Assembly: GCA_947095535.1 (NCBI GenBank)
Contig: OX352774.1
Location: 261,427,843 to 261,491,842, forward strand
Length of the DNA stretch: 64,000 bases
DNA from: Poecilobothrus nobilitatus
Taxonomy: Eukaryota; Arthropoda; Insecta; Diptera; Dolichopodidae
Direction of reading: 5' to 3'
A program made the position numbers and the translations under genes. Shown one piece after another: positions 12,744 to 24,898 of the stretch. Within the stretch, counting starts at the first letter, position 1. Each line of letters opens with the position of its first letter. The notes under the pieces were generated by a model. It did no database searches and was not told the origin of the DNA. It saw only the letters and a program-made list of their open reading frames with translations.

Positions 12744-12855
12744 TCGACGCCAACAGCGTTAACTAATAAATTGAAAAATACATAACAAGAGATGAAATTA
12801 AATTTTGTTAGAGAATTAATAGTTATTTGGATGGCCACTAGCTGTCTGGCGTCGA
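12744..12855. repeat. 112-nt imperfect hairpin with G+C-rich outer stem
   Basis: The left arm TCGACGCCAACAGC (12744-12757) pairs with the right arm GCTGTCTGGCGTCGA (12841-12855) with one bulged base. Inside this, AACTAATA...AATT pairs imperfectly with AATTAATAGTT, and TAACAAGA roughly opposes TTTGTTAG. The outer stem is strikingly G+C rich against its surroundings. It could be a small MITE-like element or a structured RNA. No second copy was seen in the window. Confidence 0.5.
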
Positions 12856-13140
12856 TTGTATATAATAAAAAACCAATTAGAATTTAAAAATGATTTTTTT
12901 TTTAGATTTTACATGTTAATTATAAAAAGGACTTCTATAATAGTGTTTCATTAACAATATCAATTGGGAAAACCAATTTTCAAATTATAACAATATGAAA
13001 ATTTGAATCTAAAATTTTGAACTGCTTTAGAAAAAGTTTTTAATGCCTATATACTTGAAACTTTAAAAATATTTAATTAAATGTTTTTTATAAGAAAAAT
13101 GTTTCTTTTCTAAGTAATCCACAAGATTTCCGCAAGTTTT

Positions 13141-13735
13141 TTATACCGGGGGTGTTGGGTGCGAAAGTTGGCGTCTTGAAATTTCATGATTTGTAATTTG
13201 TGTTTTAAAATTTCGCATGTGAAAATCTCGTAATTTAAAATATTGTGTCCTAAAATCTCATGATTTTCATTCTAAAAATAAAAATGTTGCAAAAGGGAAA
13301 TTTCCGTTAAAAATTTATAATTGTCAAATTCACTACTTGAAAAACATTGAAATTCTCTTTTGTTTTTGTAACTTAACTGTAATGGAAAGAACTAAGAACT
13401 TATTTATAAACGCAAAGATATTCCTCTTATTTCTCTTATGTCGAAACTCTTGCGAAGTAATCTGTCAATTCTGACTAAAAAAATTATTGAAACCCAGATT
13501 TTATAACCAATTCTAAAATCCTTTATAATTATTTTTTTTATAGGTACACATATTTTATCATTAAAGATTTTATAATAGTAGAGCATAATGGATAATATGG
13601 AAAATATCCGGAAACGTGAGATTTTAAAACACGAGATATTGAAGCACGAAATTGTGACACGTGATATTATAGATTTCAAGATTTTATGGCACTAAATTTT
13701 GAAACGTGCGTTTTCATAGCGCTTCCTATAACATG
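13141..13735. repeat. Inverted pair of short-period minisatellite blocks (foldback-like)
   Basis: The block at about 13180-13275 is built of TTAAAATYTCGTGNN-like units of about 15 bases. The block at about 13610-13720 is built of the reverse complement units (CACGAGATNTTNAAG). TGAGATTTTAAAACACGAGA on the right aligns with the reverse complement of the left block, and the homology continues for about 90 bases. The arms are separated by about 335 bases of A+T-rich sequence. This arrangement of tandem units in opposed arms is that of a foldback element. No target duplication was identified. Confidence 0.55.
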
Positions 13736-13869
13736 TATTGTTTTCTCTTAATATTTAATACGTTATTATTTATTTATAAAACAGTTATCTAAGTTTGTCA
13801 TAGTGTCCAAATGCTGTTGAATCAATTATTTGATATTTTGTTTAGGTAATAATTAAAATTTATTTAAGA

Positions 13870-15840
13870 AAATTTTGCCTTACTTGTTTTCACACTCTCA
13901 AACACTTTAGTTTTGATCTTTTTTAGATACTTGAGACTCAAAACAGGTATTTTTAATGACTCTTTTGAAACCCTTTTTTTTATACGAGAGTTGGTAGGAA
14001 ACTCGAAAGTCACCAAGAGGAACTTGAACCCCACTTTTAAAACCAAACTTTAGGATAGAATCTTTAATACAAATGTACAGTTTGGTTTTGGGGATAGGGA
14101 TGTTGGAAGGATAATTGGAGAAATTGAAATTGGAAAATTTGGATTATGGGGATAGGTAGAAAAATTTGGAGGGAGATTTTGAAGAAAGATGTTAATGTTC
14201 TTCTTAAACTTAAGTAAATCGTACACATATGAATTACCAACTTTAGAGAACACATGCGATGGTATATGGTTTCACAAAGGGGACGTGCGCATGACAAACG
14301 AATTTCCATAGGTTGTATTTCGCCATCTTGATAACTCAACATGGTAGGGATGAGCATCTGTTGCCCTCCTTGTTTCTTGTTGGAAAACTTTGAGTGGAGG
14401 CATTAATTGTTTTATTTCTTTGGAAAAAGTGTTAATCCCTACGAGATACTTATAAAACAAGGTCAGTGACCCAACTGTGGCTGGCTGACGATGGCTGCTG
14501 ACGATGGCTGAGTGGAGTGAGCATTGAAATTACACTGGGGTCGTTGATCAAACGAATAGCTCTGTTTTGCACATTATCTAAATAACCCAGTTCTGTTTGA
14601 GGCACTGCAGCCCAAATGTGTTCATTATACTCCATTTTCGGCCTAATGTACGTTTTATAGATATTGAGAAGATCAGATGCGGAAAATTAAGTTTTGCAGC
14701 GATACGAAAAACTCAAACATTTAGCTGCATCCTTAGCTATACCAAAAATGTGATTTGACCAAGTCAATTTGTGGTTTAACCCGATGCCCAGCATGTTTAA
14801 ATCCGTTGAATGCTGCAAGACTTCTCCCTGAAATAGTAGGTTAGGAACAGTAGTGGCAATTTTCTGCGAGATCAGACAGCATTGTGTTTGTTTAGGTATT
14901 GAACTCAACTCTGTTGACTTCACCCCATTTTTGAATTTTTGCTAAATCGTTATTTAGCTCACTAATAGTGAAATTTTTTGCTGTTGTATTGATCTGGTGA
15001 TTAATGTTACAGCGGCTATGAAACTCATACGAAGCTACAAGGGTGCTGTCGTCTGCGAAACTATCGATCGGATTGGAGGTTAATGAGAGTAGGACATTGA
15101 TAAATATTAAGAAGAGAGTTGGGGATAAAACTGATCCCTGTGGGGACACCAGCATTTATTTTGAATTTGTCAGATGAATATCCATCGACCAGTACACGAA
15201 TCGGGCGATTCGAAAGGAAATCTCCAATCCATTTTAGAAAGACTCTACCTAGACCTAATGCTTTGCATTTTGCCAATAGAGCATCGTGTCAAACTCGATC
15301 GAAAGCCTTAGAAATATCAAGAGCCACCAGAATAATGAAGATTAATGCTTAGTTTCTCACAAAGGTAAGGATCACCGGTTGAACGACGGGCTATGAACCC
15401 GTATTGACGATCATGAAGCAAACCTTTGCACTCCAGGTATTTCTTGGAGAGGACTGAAGTTATAGCAATAGGGAGGTAGTTGGAGGGATCGCTTTTATTA
15501 CCTTTTTTGGGAATTGGGAAAACACGTGCAACCTTCCATTAGGTAGGATGAATACTCGAAATGAAAGAGAGGTAGGTGGAAGATTTTACGTTTCAACTTT
15601 TGGTTGTTCCTCTTTTCTAGAAATGGCTTCTTTGCAAATACGATTAAACCAAGATTTGGGACTCCTCTTAATAGATTTTATGAAATGAGGGATGAATAAC
15701 CTCATTCCAAGTAAAATATTTCACTAATCGCATTTGCAGCAAAGTTAACATTTCTGTTGCGGAAGCAGAATGACCAATCAAAGGCTCTAAAAAAGTTGTT
15801 AAGGCCCTCCCAGTCAGCATGGCTGTATCTTTAATAAACT
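13870..15840 (-). mobile_element. Jockey-like non-LTR retrotransposon (LINE), decayed, 5' truncated
   Basis: Read on the minus strand, this is the reverse transcriptase ORF of a LINE in broken frames. In order: a linker before RT (KSWFNRICKEAISRKEE, about 15600-15660); the RT fingers and palm (WKVARVFPIPKKG, PSNYLPIAITSVLSKKYLE, RQYGF; about 15370-15540); LGRVFLKWIGDFLSNRPIRV; PQGSVLSPTLFLIFIN; and the catalytic block SFADDSTLVAS with both Asp residues kept (about 15035-15070). The thumb and C-terminal part follow (LTWSNHI, about 14750; YLDNVQNRAIRLI, about 14550; RRATDAHPYHVELSR, about 14320-14370; FKKNINIFLQNLPP, about 14170-14210). The endonuclease domain is missing. Several frameshifts and stops (for example a stop just before WKVARV) show that it is dead. 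RT motif order and C-terminal signature are typical of the jockey group; the 3' boundary near 13870 is approximate. Confidence 0.88.
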
Positions 15841-17485
15841 TTAAAATTTCTTAATTATATTGGAAATATCTGAATTAGGACTGACAAAAAATTTGTAATA
15901 ATTTTCAGAAAGATTTTTTTTTCGCATAAAACATTCTTTTGAATTTTAAAATAATAATAATATATTTTAACTAATTAGAACCCCACTCCAGCTTCCTAAT
16001 ACTTTAACCTGACAAAAGGGTGGTAACTCCTTTTAAATCAACAATAATTTATTTTATTTTAAATTCAAATTAAAATAATTAAATTTGAAATAAATTATTT
16101 TGTTTGGGGATTAAAATTAAAATTAATGTTGGTAGCATTTATTTAAAAGTTATATTTTAATAAGTAACAGATTATCAATGGTGGTTGAATTTGGAAATTA
16201 AATTGTAATTTAACAAAAATTTAATATTTAAAAAGCGATTTATTTTAAATTATTTAGAAAATCGTTAATGATAAAAAAATATTTCAATATGAATAATATT
16301 AATTTGTTCTAATCTCTAAATGAATATTGAAAGTAATTTTGAAAAATTATATAAAATTTTTTTATTTCAAAATATTTAATATTGAATTTAGAATTTTTGG
16401 AAAATTATGAAACTGTAAATAACAAAATTGTATTTTTTATTTTATACCGAAGACTTAATTTTCGTTCTAAAGTCTACCTAAAAATGAAATAGAAAAATAA
16501 AATTTGGTACAATGATATTTTCGTACACAGGTTAATCTTCTGAAACTGTGATTAATCACAATTTAAAAAAAAAAAATTTTAAAAAATTTAATTTATCTCT
16601 ATATAATATTGGGATAAAGTATAGTAATCGGTTAAAAAATTGGAATTAAGATGAAGCCAATGATAAGAAAACACTTTTTTTTGGGAAAAACTTGAAATTT
16701 GCTGTATAATATCCATTTTAATGATTCCCGGTCTGAAAATATATAAGCTAGATCAATGCTGACCATAAATAACAGATTCGATGAAAGTGAGATAACATAA
16801 AAACGATTTATCTAATCAAATTTTATGAAAATGAATTTTCTTTGTTTATGTCAAAAATTAAAAATTTTACTCCAAATTTTTGCCTAGGTTCGTTGTATTA
16901 CATATTAAGTGCGGGCTATTGATATTTACTTTAATATAAGAGAAAGATTTATATGTTTCGATTACTTTTTGTTTTAAAAGTAGCTTTTATATAGGATTAC
17001 AACCAAAACTATTCTTACCTATTGTTTTTAGATTTCATTCCTGTCGAGTGTCGACCACATACCTCTACTTCCCAAAATTCACTAACTTTTCATATTTCAT
17101 TCATGGTCATTTTATGCTCATAAAGTAAAACATTTTGTATGAAGGGAAGTTTTCTAAGTCCATTCTTTTTATTTTACAAAAAGTGGTTTTCTATAGTTTC
17201 AACTTGATATAAGTCAACTTCAGCTTTTTTATTTTATTGCAAAATATTTTATATTGAATTTAAATTTTGCTGTTATTCTAAATTTGGGTTTTGTTATATG
17301 TATATTTTTTTTTAACAAAATATTATTATTCCTACAGAATTTGTTATATTTTAGTTTTATTCATTTTTTTCCAATCATTTATTTAATTTTTTCATCAGAA
17401 AAATTTTTTTTTTTATCAAAGATTTGTATTGAATTGCAGAAAATTTTCTATCATTCCTTTTTTTTTCACATTTTACTAATTTTTT
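15841..17485. other. A+T-rich stretch, no supported gene
   Basis: Simple A+T-rich sequence with AAATT-type repeats between the LINE relic and repeat family A. The first bases may still hold degraded LINE sequence. Nothing else is recognised. Confidence 0.5.
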
Positions 17486-19540
17486 TATACCCGTATGAAC
17501 TATGTTCAAGGGTATAATAAATTTGCCATTACGTTTGTGACACCTTAAAGGAGTCGACCTAGATATAGTGTCAAAGGTATGGATCGGCTCAGAATCGAAT
17601 TCTGAGTCGATTAAGCCATGTACGTCCGTCCGTCCGTCCGTCCGTCCGCACGATAACTCAAAAAATAAAGGAGCTAGGGGGCTGAAATTTTTTTTACGTC
17701 ACTTTTGCAAAATTGTTAGTTTTGCTATTTAAATCCAACATTTTCGGTCGGCGGGTTCGAGTAGCTGCCATACAACTTCTATCTTTATATAGAAATAACT
17801 CAGTATCTATTCAAGCTAGGTTTCTGAAATTTTGCAAATGATGATCAAGTTTTATGGCAACAACTTCTGTAAAATTTGGTTGTGGTGGTGCAGCGGATTC
17901 GGGTAGCTGCCATACAACTTCTCCGTTTAAATGATAATAACTCAGTGTTTATTGAAGCTAGGAATCTGAAATTTAGTAAAGAGGTGTCGAGTTACATGCC
18001 AACAATTTTTGTAAAATTTGGTTGGTCTAGAGCAGCCGGTTCAGGCTTCTTGCACCTCTTGGAAGTTAATAAAGCTAGGCGTCTGAAATCCTGCAAATGA
18101 TGATCAAGTTTTATGGCAACAATTTTTGCAAAATTTGGTTGTGGTGGTGCGACGGGTTCGGGTAGCCGCCATACAACTTCTCCGTTTAAATGATAATAAC
18201 TCAGTGTTTATTGAAGCTAGGAATCTGAAATTTAGTAAAGAGGTGTCGAGTTACATGCCAACAACTTTTGTAAAATTTTGTTGGTCTAGAGCAGCCGGTT
18301 CAGACTTCTTGCACCTCTTGGAACCTAATGAAGCTAGGCGTCTGAAATTTTGCAAATGATGATCAAGTTTTATGGAAACAACTTTTGTAAAATTTGGTTG
18401 TGGTGGTGCGGCGGGTTCGGGTAGCTGCCATACAACGTCTTTCTTTAAATAGAAATGACCCAGTGTCTGTTCAATCTAGGTATCTGAAATTTTGCGAATG
18501 ATGATCAAGTTTTATGGCAACAACTTCTGCAAAATTTGGTTGTGGTGGTGTGACGGGTTCGGGTAGCTGCCATACAAAATCTCTTTTTAAATGAAAGAAC
18601 TCAGTGTCCGTCCGCACTATAACTCAAAAAATAGAGGAGCTAGGAGGCTGAAAATTTGTTTACGTTACTTTTGTGAAATTGTTAGTTTTGCTATTTAACT
18701 CCAGCATTTTCTGTTCCCGGGTTCGGGTAGCTGCCATACAACGTCTTTCTTTAAATGGAAATAACCCAGTGTCTGTTCAATCTAGGTATCTGCAATTTTG
18801 CGAATGATGATCAAGTTTTATGGCAACAACTTCTGCAAAATTTGGTTGTGGTCGTGCGACGGGTTCGGGTAGCTGCCATACAACTTCTCTTTTTAAATGA
18901 AAATAACTCAGTGTCCGTCCGCACGATAACTCAAAAAATAAAGGAGTTAGGAGGCTGAATTTTTTTTTACGTCACTTTTACAAAATTGTTAGTTTTGCTA
19001 TTTAACTCCAGCATTTTCGGCCGCCGGGTTCGAGTAGCTGCCATACAACTTCTTTCTTTAAATGGAAATAACCCAGTGTCTATTCAATCTAGGTATCTGA
19101 AATTTTGCAAATGATGATCGAGTTTTATGGCAAGAACTTCTGTAAAATTTGGTTGTGATGATATGACAGGTTCGGATAGTTGTCATACAACTTCTCTTTT
19201 TAAATGAAAATAACTCAGTGTCTATTGAAGCTAGCTATCTGAAATTTAGTGAAAAAGTGTCAAGTTGCATGCCAAAAACTTTTGTAAAATTTGAATGGTC
19301 TAAAGCAGCCGGTTCAGGCTTTTTGCATTTCTTGGAACTTAATGAAGCTAGGCGCAATAGATTCGGGTAGCTATCATACAACTCCACAATTTACATAAAT
19401 ATATCTCTGTAGTTCGGTACTAAAACTCTGAATGTTTTTAAAAGATGATCAAGTTTTATAGAAACAGGATATATTACGTTCATTCGGGTATCCCAGAGTT
19501 GACACAGTCTACTCTACTGCACTCTTCCTCGTTTTTATAT
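17486..19540 (+). mobile_element. Repeat family A, copy A1 (long form with nine phased modules)
   Basis: Nearly identical in its ends to the copy at 56997-58334. It starts TTATACCCGTATGAACTATG and ends GCACTCTTCCTCGTTTTT. Near the 5' end is GAGTCGATTAAGCCATGTAC followed by six GTCC units (17624-17647). The body is an array of modules each marked by (G/A)CCATACAAC. The marks start at 17767, 17909, 18168, 18427, 18569, 18733, 18875, 19040, 19182 and 19373, giving spacings 142, 259, 259, 142, 164, 142, 165, 142, 191. Open frames at 17876-18100 and 18126-18359 are by-products of the modules; the 259-base period is not a multiple of three. No transposase or RT is present. The box order resembles Drosophila non-coding repeats I remember, which is inference. 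Confidence 0.85.
17624..17647 (+). repeat. (GTCC)6 microsatellite inside repeat A1
   Basis: Six uninterrupted GTCC units follow the GCCATGTAC box. The same site in copy A2 (57136-57147) has three units. This length polymorphism between otherwise near-identical copies is typical of slippage. Confidence 0.9.
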
Positions 19541-20046
19541 ACGATTCATCCACATCATCCACAAATTCTTATATGATTCATTTACTATATTATATGATTA
19601 ATCAAAAGTATAAAAACTGAATTTCCGATTACTTTTCAATTTAATAATAAATTTATTTTTATGATTCGTTTGTTTTCCTAAATTGTTCGAAATTATTCAA
19701 TTGCACAATTTGAAAATAATTTGAGAAAAAAAAGAAAATTCAAAAAAAAAAAAAAAATAAAATGCTTGAATTTTCTTTTTGTAATAATTTTAAAGAAAAA
19801 CAAAAAAATATTTACTTCTTCATTTTTTGCCTTAAAATGAAAAGGAAATTTATAAAATCTAGAATATGAATTGATTGTCGATAAATTATTACAGACCGCC
19901 TGAATCAATAGGATACATCGAATATTGACAAAGACTAGTTGAACTTATATTAAAGAAAGCTTTTATAAAATTTATAAATCATAAATGCTAAAATCGACTG
20001 ATAAAATATGCCGAAAAGCTTCAAAAATAATTATTGCAAAATGTAG
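19541..20046. other. A+T-rich stretch, no supported gene
   Basis: Holds a small duplication of an ATATACGATTCAT / ATATGATTCATTTAC-like string near 19538-19590, and a poly-A run near 19740. Nothing coding is recognised. Confidence 0.5.
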
Positions 20047-20690
20047 ATGCAACTCACAAAGTTGATTGTAATGAAAAAGGACGAAATTTTTTATTGTAAT
20101 TTGCTAATTTCTACCGTTACAACCGTTACATCTTTTAGTGATGATGAGAGTGTAGTATTGGCATCTCATAGAAAATTAGAACAAGTGTTAAAAGATGTGC
20201 AAGAAAATATATGCAAAATAAAAGAATGGTTTACGATAAACTTCTGTAATGTATAAAATCATGAAATCATGGTCATGAAACTTCTGTCATGTATTTAGCA
20301 CTACTTTTAGATAGACGATTCAAGAGCAGAAATTATATCTATTGTTACAAAAAATATCCAATTAGGAACAAAACTAAATATCTCCTAGTAATTATTTGTT
20401 TGTTATTTTAAATTCTCATTAAATTGTAAATTCTTGATCTAGAAAGCTCCTTTAAAACTTATGTGGAAGTACAGTCTTGAATTATAAAGAACAGTTAACA
20501 ATCCAATTTTGAAAATTATATAAAAATTCCAATCCAGAGCATTGAAAACTATAGTAAATCCACTTTGGTATGTTTGGAATGATGATATTAGAAAAGATCT
20601 AAAAATAAAATCAGTTAAAGAAAGTGCTGGTGGAAAAACTATGACACACCTAAATGAGATTACAAGTACAACCAATTGATCTGACAAATA
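20047..20690 (+). mobile_element. Second LINE relic: RT catalytic fragment plus C-terminal fragment
   Basis: An open frame at 20047-20256 contains SFSDDESVVLASHRKLEQ followed by IKEWFTINFCNV. This corresponds to the F/YADD catalytic turn of non-LTR reverse transcriptases and the following helix that ends in W...N. In this copy the usual Ala of ADD is Ser. At about 20530-20640 another frame gives SRALKTIVNPLWYV and NDDIRKDLKIKSVKE, which matches the LINE C-terminal signature (Q...KTLR.I.NAPWYV.N..LH.DL.I..V.E). The distance between the two parts is shorter than in intact elements, so an internal deletion is likely. The element is unrelated in detail to the one at 13870-15840. Stops and shifts make it a dead copy. 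Confidence 0.68.
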
Positions 20691-21999
20691 CTACTCACAA
20701 TCAGAAACACTCAATCAAGATGATTAGAAAGATTTCAACCAAGTGATCTAGTAAATAGGTTTTAGATGTGTCGCACGAATACAGCTGATATCTAACTTTA
20801 AGAGATGTGTCATTGCACACATTTTTCATATGTCAAATTAAATAATAAATGTTTAATATCTTTAATGATTATAAACTGTAAGATAGTTACATTCAAAATA
20901 AAGTTAATAAAAACAAAATAGAGACTGAATACATTAGAAAAGAAAAGAAAAGACTCACATAAAAAAAAACCAGCCTTTTTGTGATTCCACAATATTAATA
21001 CTTGGAAAGTAGAAATAGTTACATTTTGAACTAAAAATTGAATTTATTAAAATGATTTTTAACTGAAAAAATGATAAATTAAATTTCAATTGAAAAAAAA
21101 TGGTTTGTTAAATTCAATATTTTATTCTATTTTTTACCTTCTTTATTTTGTTGTTTTTTTGTTTTTTGCATTGATGAATGCATCCTATTACAAAATAAAG
21201 ATTCTTAGTTAAAATACAACAATAATTGGATTGAAATCCTAATCCAAAAGAAATAAAAAATGGTTTTTTGTTCAGATTTTTAAAAATATAATTTGATTTG
21301 TTCTTTTGAAATCACTTAGAAATCATACAAAGAAATAAAAACAAAAGAAAACTAAAAATTATATATTAAATATTATAAAAAATATGCGATTTAAGAACAA
21401 CACATTATAATACGTATGCATTTTCTCGTTTTTCAAAACTTTAAATTTACTTTTTTTGAAATTTATTTCTGTCTGTTGTTTTTTTGATTTGCCATGATTT
21501 GTTGATTTTTTAAAGTAATATTTTTAATTTTCGGTTTAAAATAACTACTTATTAAATTTTTCGAATAATACCATTATTTTGTTGTTTAAATACCTTTCTT
21601 TTGTCATCTAATGTCAGATTATTATATTAACTCAAGTATCACTAAAATAAATATAAAATTCAGAAAATCAAGAAAAAAAAAATCAAGATTTTATTAAGCC
21701 GCCATTGATATCTTAATGGTAACTAACGAATTTTGCTTTGGAATAGATTTATAAGCCCAGATTAGTTTGTGAACGAACGTCCTACATTTTCCATCAAGAG
21801 TATTCTAAATTTTTTCTTTTTGCCCTGTATCATTTTTTTTGAGAGCACGAAGGACATAACACCACTTTGACTATATGTATATATTTAAAAAAAAGGTTGA
21901 AACTTCAGTCCCAAAATATTTTATGAGTCATTGAAAAAATAGCCGCTGGCTGTTATTTGTTTTGTAATTTCGAAAAATATTGTCCCTTATTTATTTTAT
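20691..21999. other. A+T-rich stretch, no supported gene
   Basis: The first 100 bases may still be LINE 3' sequence. The rest is A+T rich. A slightly less A+T-rich segment at 21697-21800 starts GCCGCCATTGATATC but shows no open frame. Confidence 0.5.
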
Positions 22000-22264
22000 T
22001 TATTTATTTATATTAATATTACATATATAAATGTAATGCAATATTATTGAACCATCGGCTACCAAGGCCATTATAGGTTTTTTGTACTATTATTAAATTA
22101 TATACTAATATTATTTATTTTGTTTATATTATATACTATATATTTACATTATATTTGGTCGTAAGGGGGGTATGTAAAGAAAAAACACTTACGACCTGTG
22201 CAGGGATCGAACCCACACTCCTTCGGTTAATACACCACACGCCTATCCACTAGGCTACCGAAGC
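22000..22264 (-). repeat. tRNA-derived SINE, copy S2, reverse orientation, best preserved head
   Basis: On the minus strand from 22264 downward the head reads GGGGCTTCGGTAGCCTAGTG, with a clear A box (TAGCCTAGTGGATAGG) and a perfect B box (GGTTCGATCCC, within 22203-22215). It is followed by GTCGTAAGTGTT and CCCCCCTTACGACC, the inverted GTCGTAAG/TTACGAC pair also seen in copies S1 and S3. The 3' part runs through CCTATAATGGCCTTGGTAGCC to an ATAAATA-rich tail near 22000. The 3' half differs from S1 and S3, so this is a different subfamily with the same head. It is not a functional tRNA gene because the acceptor stem cannot close. Confidence 0.78.
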
Positions 22265-24758
22265 CCCTTTTCTTTTATATTATCTTAATTTAATTTAAGT
22301 ATGCTTTTAGGAGTCAAAATCTATAATATGTTATGAAATTTTAATAACGGTAAATGATAAACACTTCTTTTTGAATTATTTTTTTCATTTAAATAAACTT
22401 GGTTAGATGCATTATTTATATATAAAGAAAAAATGTTAGAATAAAAAGGAATACGATCTAATTTGTGACATATTTTATATCCTCTTTTAAATGTACCTAT
22501 GTTTCCGTATATTGTAGAGATTTGTTTTTATTTTTATTTTTTTTTTTGAAACTTGAAAGTATTTGATTTAAGATGAAGAAAGTTATGTAGGTATATAGAT
22601 ATACTTACCATCTACATAATACATATTATATTTTTGTTATTAACTAGTAGATTCAATGAAAAGGAAGATTGTTGCCTTTGAAATTTTTGTTTGTGATGTT
22701 GAAATTCGATTCCATTTCTTTTAACAATAAAAGACATTGAATAAAAACTAAAAAAAAAAAAAAAACCAAAAAAGAAAAAGAAATGAAAAAAATGAATGCA
22801 ATTTTTCAATTTGAAGTTCTTTGCAAATAAGATTTAGTTACTTTTCTTATTTTTTTCTATGTATGTATAAGTAATTATATATTAGTTATATGAGTACAAT
22901 CAATACCTACAGTAAGAAAGAAAAAGGATATGCAACAAATTTTTAACTTAACGGTGAAAATTCAAAATTTTTGTTGCAGTAATGTTTTTTTTATGCCATT
23001 TGAATTTTTTAATGATATGCTATAAGTTGGCATTTATAGTTTACAATAATATTATATCGTATTTCGTTTTAAGCATTTTTTTTGCATATAATACTCTTTC
23101 GCGGTCTTCTAAAATTTGATATACACTTAAGGGGTTTCCAGCTAAAAATTTAATAGGGAAATGATAACCATATGATATAACTGAATGATAGCTAAATCTG
23201 AAAATCTCAGATGTTATTTTTTTAGCTTTTTCTTTATTGCTCTAATGTCCTTATTTTGATCCATTCTAAGTAAATTAATTAAAATATACGATTACTTGTA
23301 TGGTTTCCCAAGTTGTAAATCATTTTCATTTAATATAAGTAATATTCGGTAAAAAATTCAGTAAAAAGTAACAAATGGATTCTGAAAGCTTTGTCATTTC
23401 TCAAGAAAGCTGTAACGGTTCATATTTTTACAAAATCAGATAAATAACATTTGATATAACTATATATCAGTTCTATGTCTTTCCCATTATAAATGGACTT
23501 TATTACTTCTTTACCAGTTAAGAAACACTGCAATTCATTTATGCCAAGTGAACCTACTGAGTGACATTTTAAGCTTTTCACTCCTTTTTTCATTAGCAAA
23601 TAATTGAAAAGGTTGAAGATTCATTGTCACGATAACCAAAGATGTGATTGTTCTAGAATATTTTACTGCTTTATATTAAGATACGTTATAATCCTATAAT
23701 CCTAGATACGTTATATCCTATTAGTCATCCCTTTTTTTTTTATCCAAAACTGTTTATAATATTCACGAGTATACATAATATGAAAAAATAATTCTTATAT
23801 TAAAATTTTCATCGTTGTCTTTTTTTTTTGTTGTGTTATTTGAAATTTGGTCTGCAAATGTACAAAAATTTCAATGAATGTTTGAATAATTCTATGAAAT
23901 GCTATGAAATGCAACCTAAGCAAAATTGATTTTTCATGATTTTTCGAAAAAAAAAAAAAAAAAAATTTTCTTATAAAATGTAATAAAAGAAAACAAATTT
24001 TCATTTCTTTTTACAAAAAGTTAATTTTTTTTTTTTTTTTAAACTTTTGATTTAGTTTTTTCTTTAGGTAATTTTTTTTTTTTTTTCTCTTTTGAGTATC
24101 AAATTTTTCCGATACGTTTTTTCAAACACTCACGAAAAAAATAAAGAAGAAATTTTTTTTTTTTAAGAGTTTAACAATTGAATAGCAAACACACGATTTA
24201 GGTATGCAACATATAAGTTTCAATTAAGGAATCTAATAAAAAAAATTGTTATTGCATTCTTTAAAACTCTTTAGAAATTATTTGTACACAATTTACATCT
24301 CTCTTTTGACAATCAACAACAAGGTATTATTGGAACAATATTTGATGATGTCATATCTTAATATAGCCAGTAGTTTACAATAAAATATGCTTAGGATCGC
24401 TTTCATGTTTTTTTTTTTTTTTTTGATGTAATTGGAAAAGTACTAAAATAGTTTTAGTACTAATATTATTGCCATGGTTAATTTCTTTTAAAATTTTTCA
24501 ATACTAGATTCAAATTTTTTGATAAAAGAATAAAATAAAATGGAGAAACTATAAAAAATGTAAGAATTTTAAAAAGTAGAACTTAAAAGACGTTTTTTTT
24601 TATTGAAAATATTTATAAGAAGAGCTTTTACATTTAACAGAATCTTATTATAAGTTAGAATTTAAACTTATTAAATATTTATTAAAAATTTCAGAAAAAT
24701 TCAAATTGACCTGGAAAGAGATTAAGGAATCCTTATTTAATATTAAAATCTTTTTTTG
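22265..24758. other. A+T-rich stretch, no supported gene
   Basis: Many homopolymer runs of 10-20 bases (22750, 23820, 23947, 24026, 24070, 24410). The segment at 23100-23640 is a little less A+T rich but no motif is recognised. Confidence 0.5.
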
Positions 24759-24850
24759 TTGTGTCTATATTTATCTATATCTATATCTATTCTATATAGA
24801 CACAAAACTATAGACAATCTATATATTGTCTATATACAACTATTTGTATA
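24759..24850. repeat. TCTATA-rich simple repeat with inverted ends
   Basis: Tandem TATATC/TCTATA units. The string GTGTCTATAT near 24760 is the reverse complement of ATATAGACAC near 24795, and a further TCTATATATTGTCTATATAC follows. The segment can form local hairpins. Confidence 0.7.
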
Positions 24851-24898
24851 AATTATAAGTGTAAATTATATGTATATATATGTTTTTGCTACTAATTA

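Noticed and set aside
13404..13679. 91-residue minus-strand open frame
   Set aside because: Overlaps the loop and one arm of the inverted minisatellite pair; the repeated SCFNIS..SRFRIF residues come from the 15-nt units.
17876..18359. Two similar 74-77 residue proteins, with a third at 57383-57601
   Set aside because: They lie inside the modules of repeat family A, the period of 259 is not a multiple of three, and no start context or domain supports coding.
22180..22264. Functional tRNA gene on the minus strand
   Set aside because: A and B boxes are good but no 3' acceptor strand pairs with GGGGCTT, and the sequence continues into a SINE body shared with two other loci.
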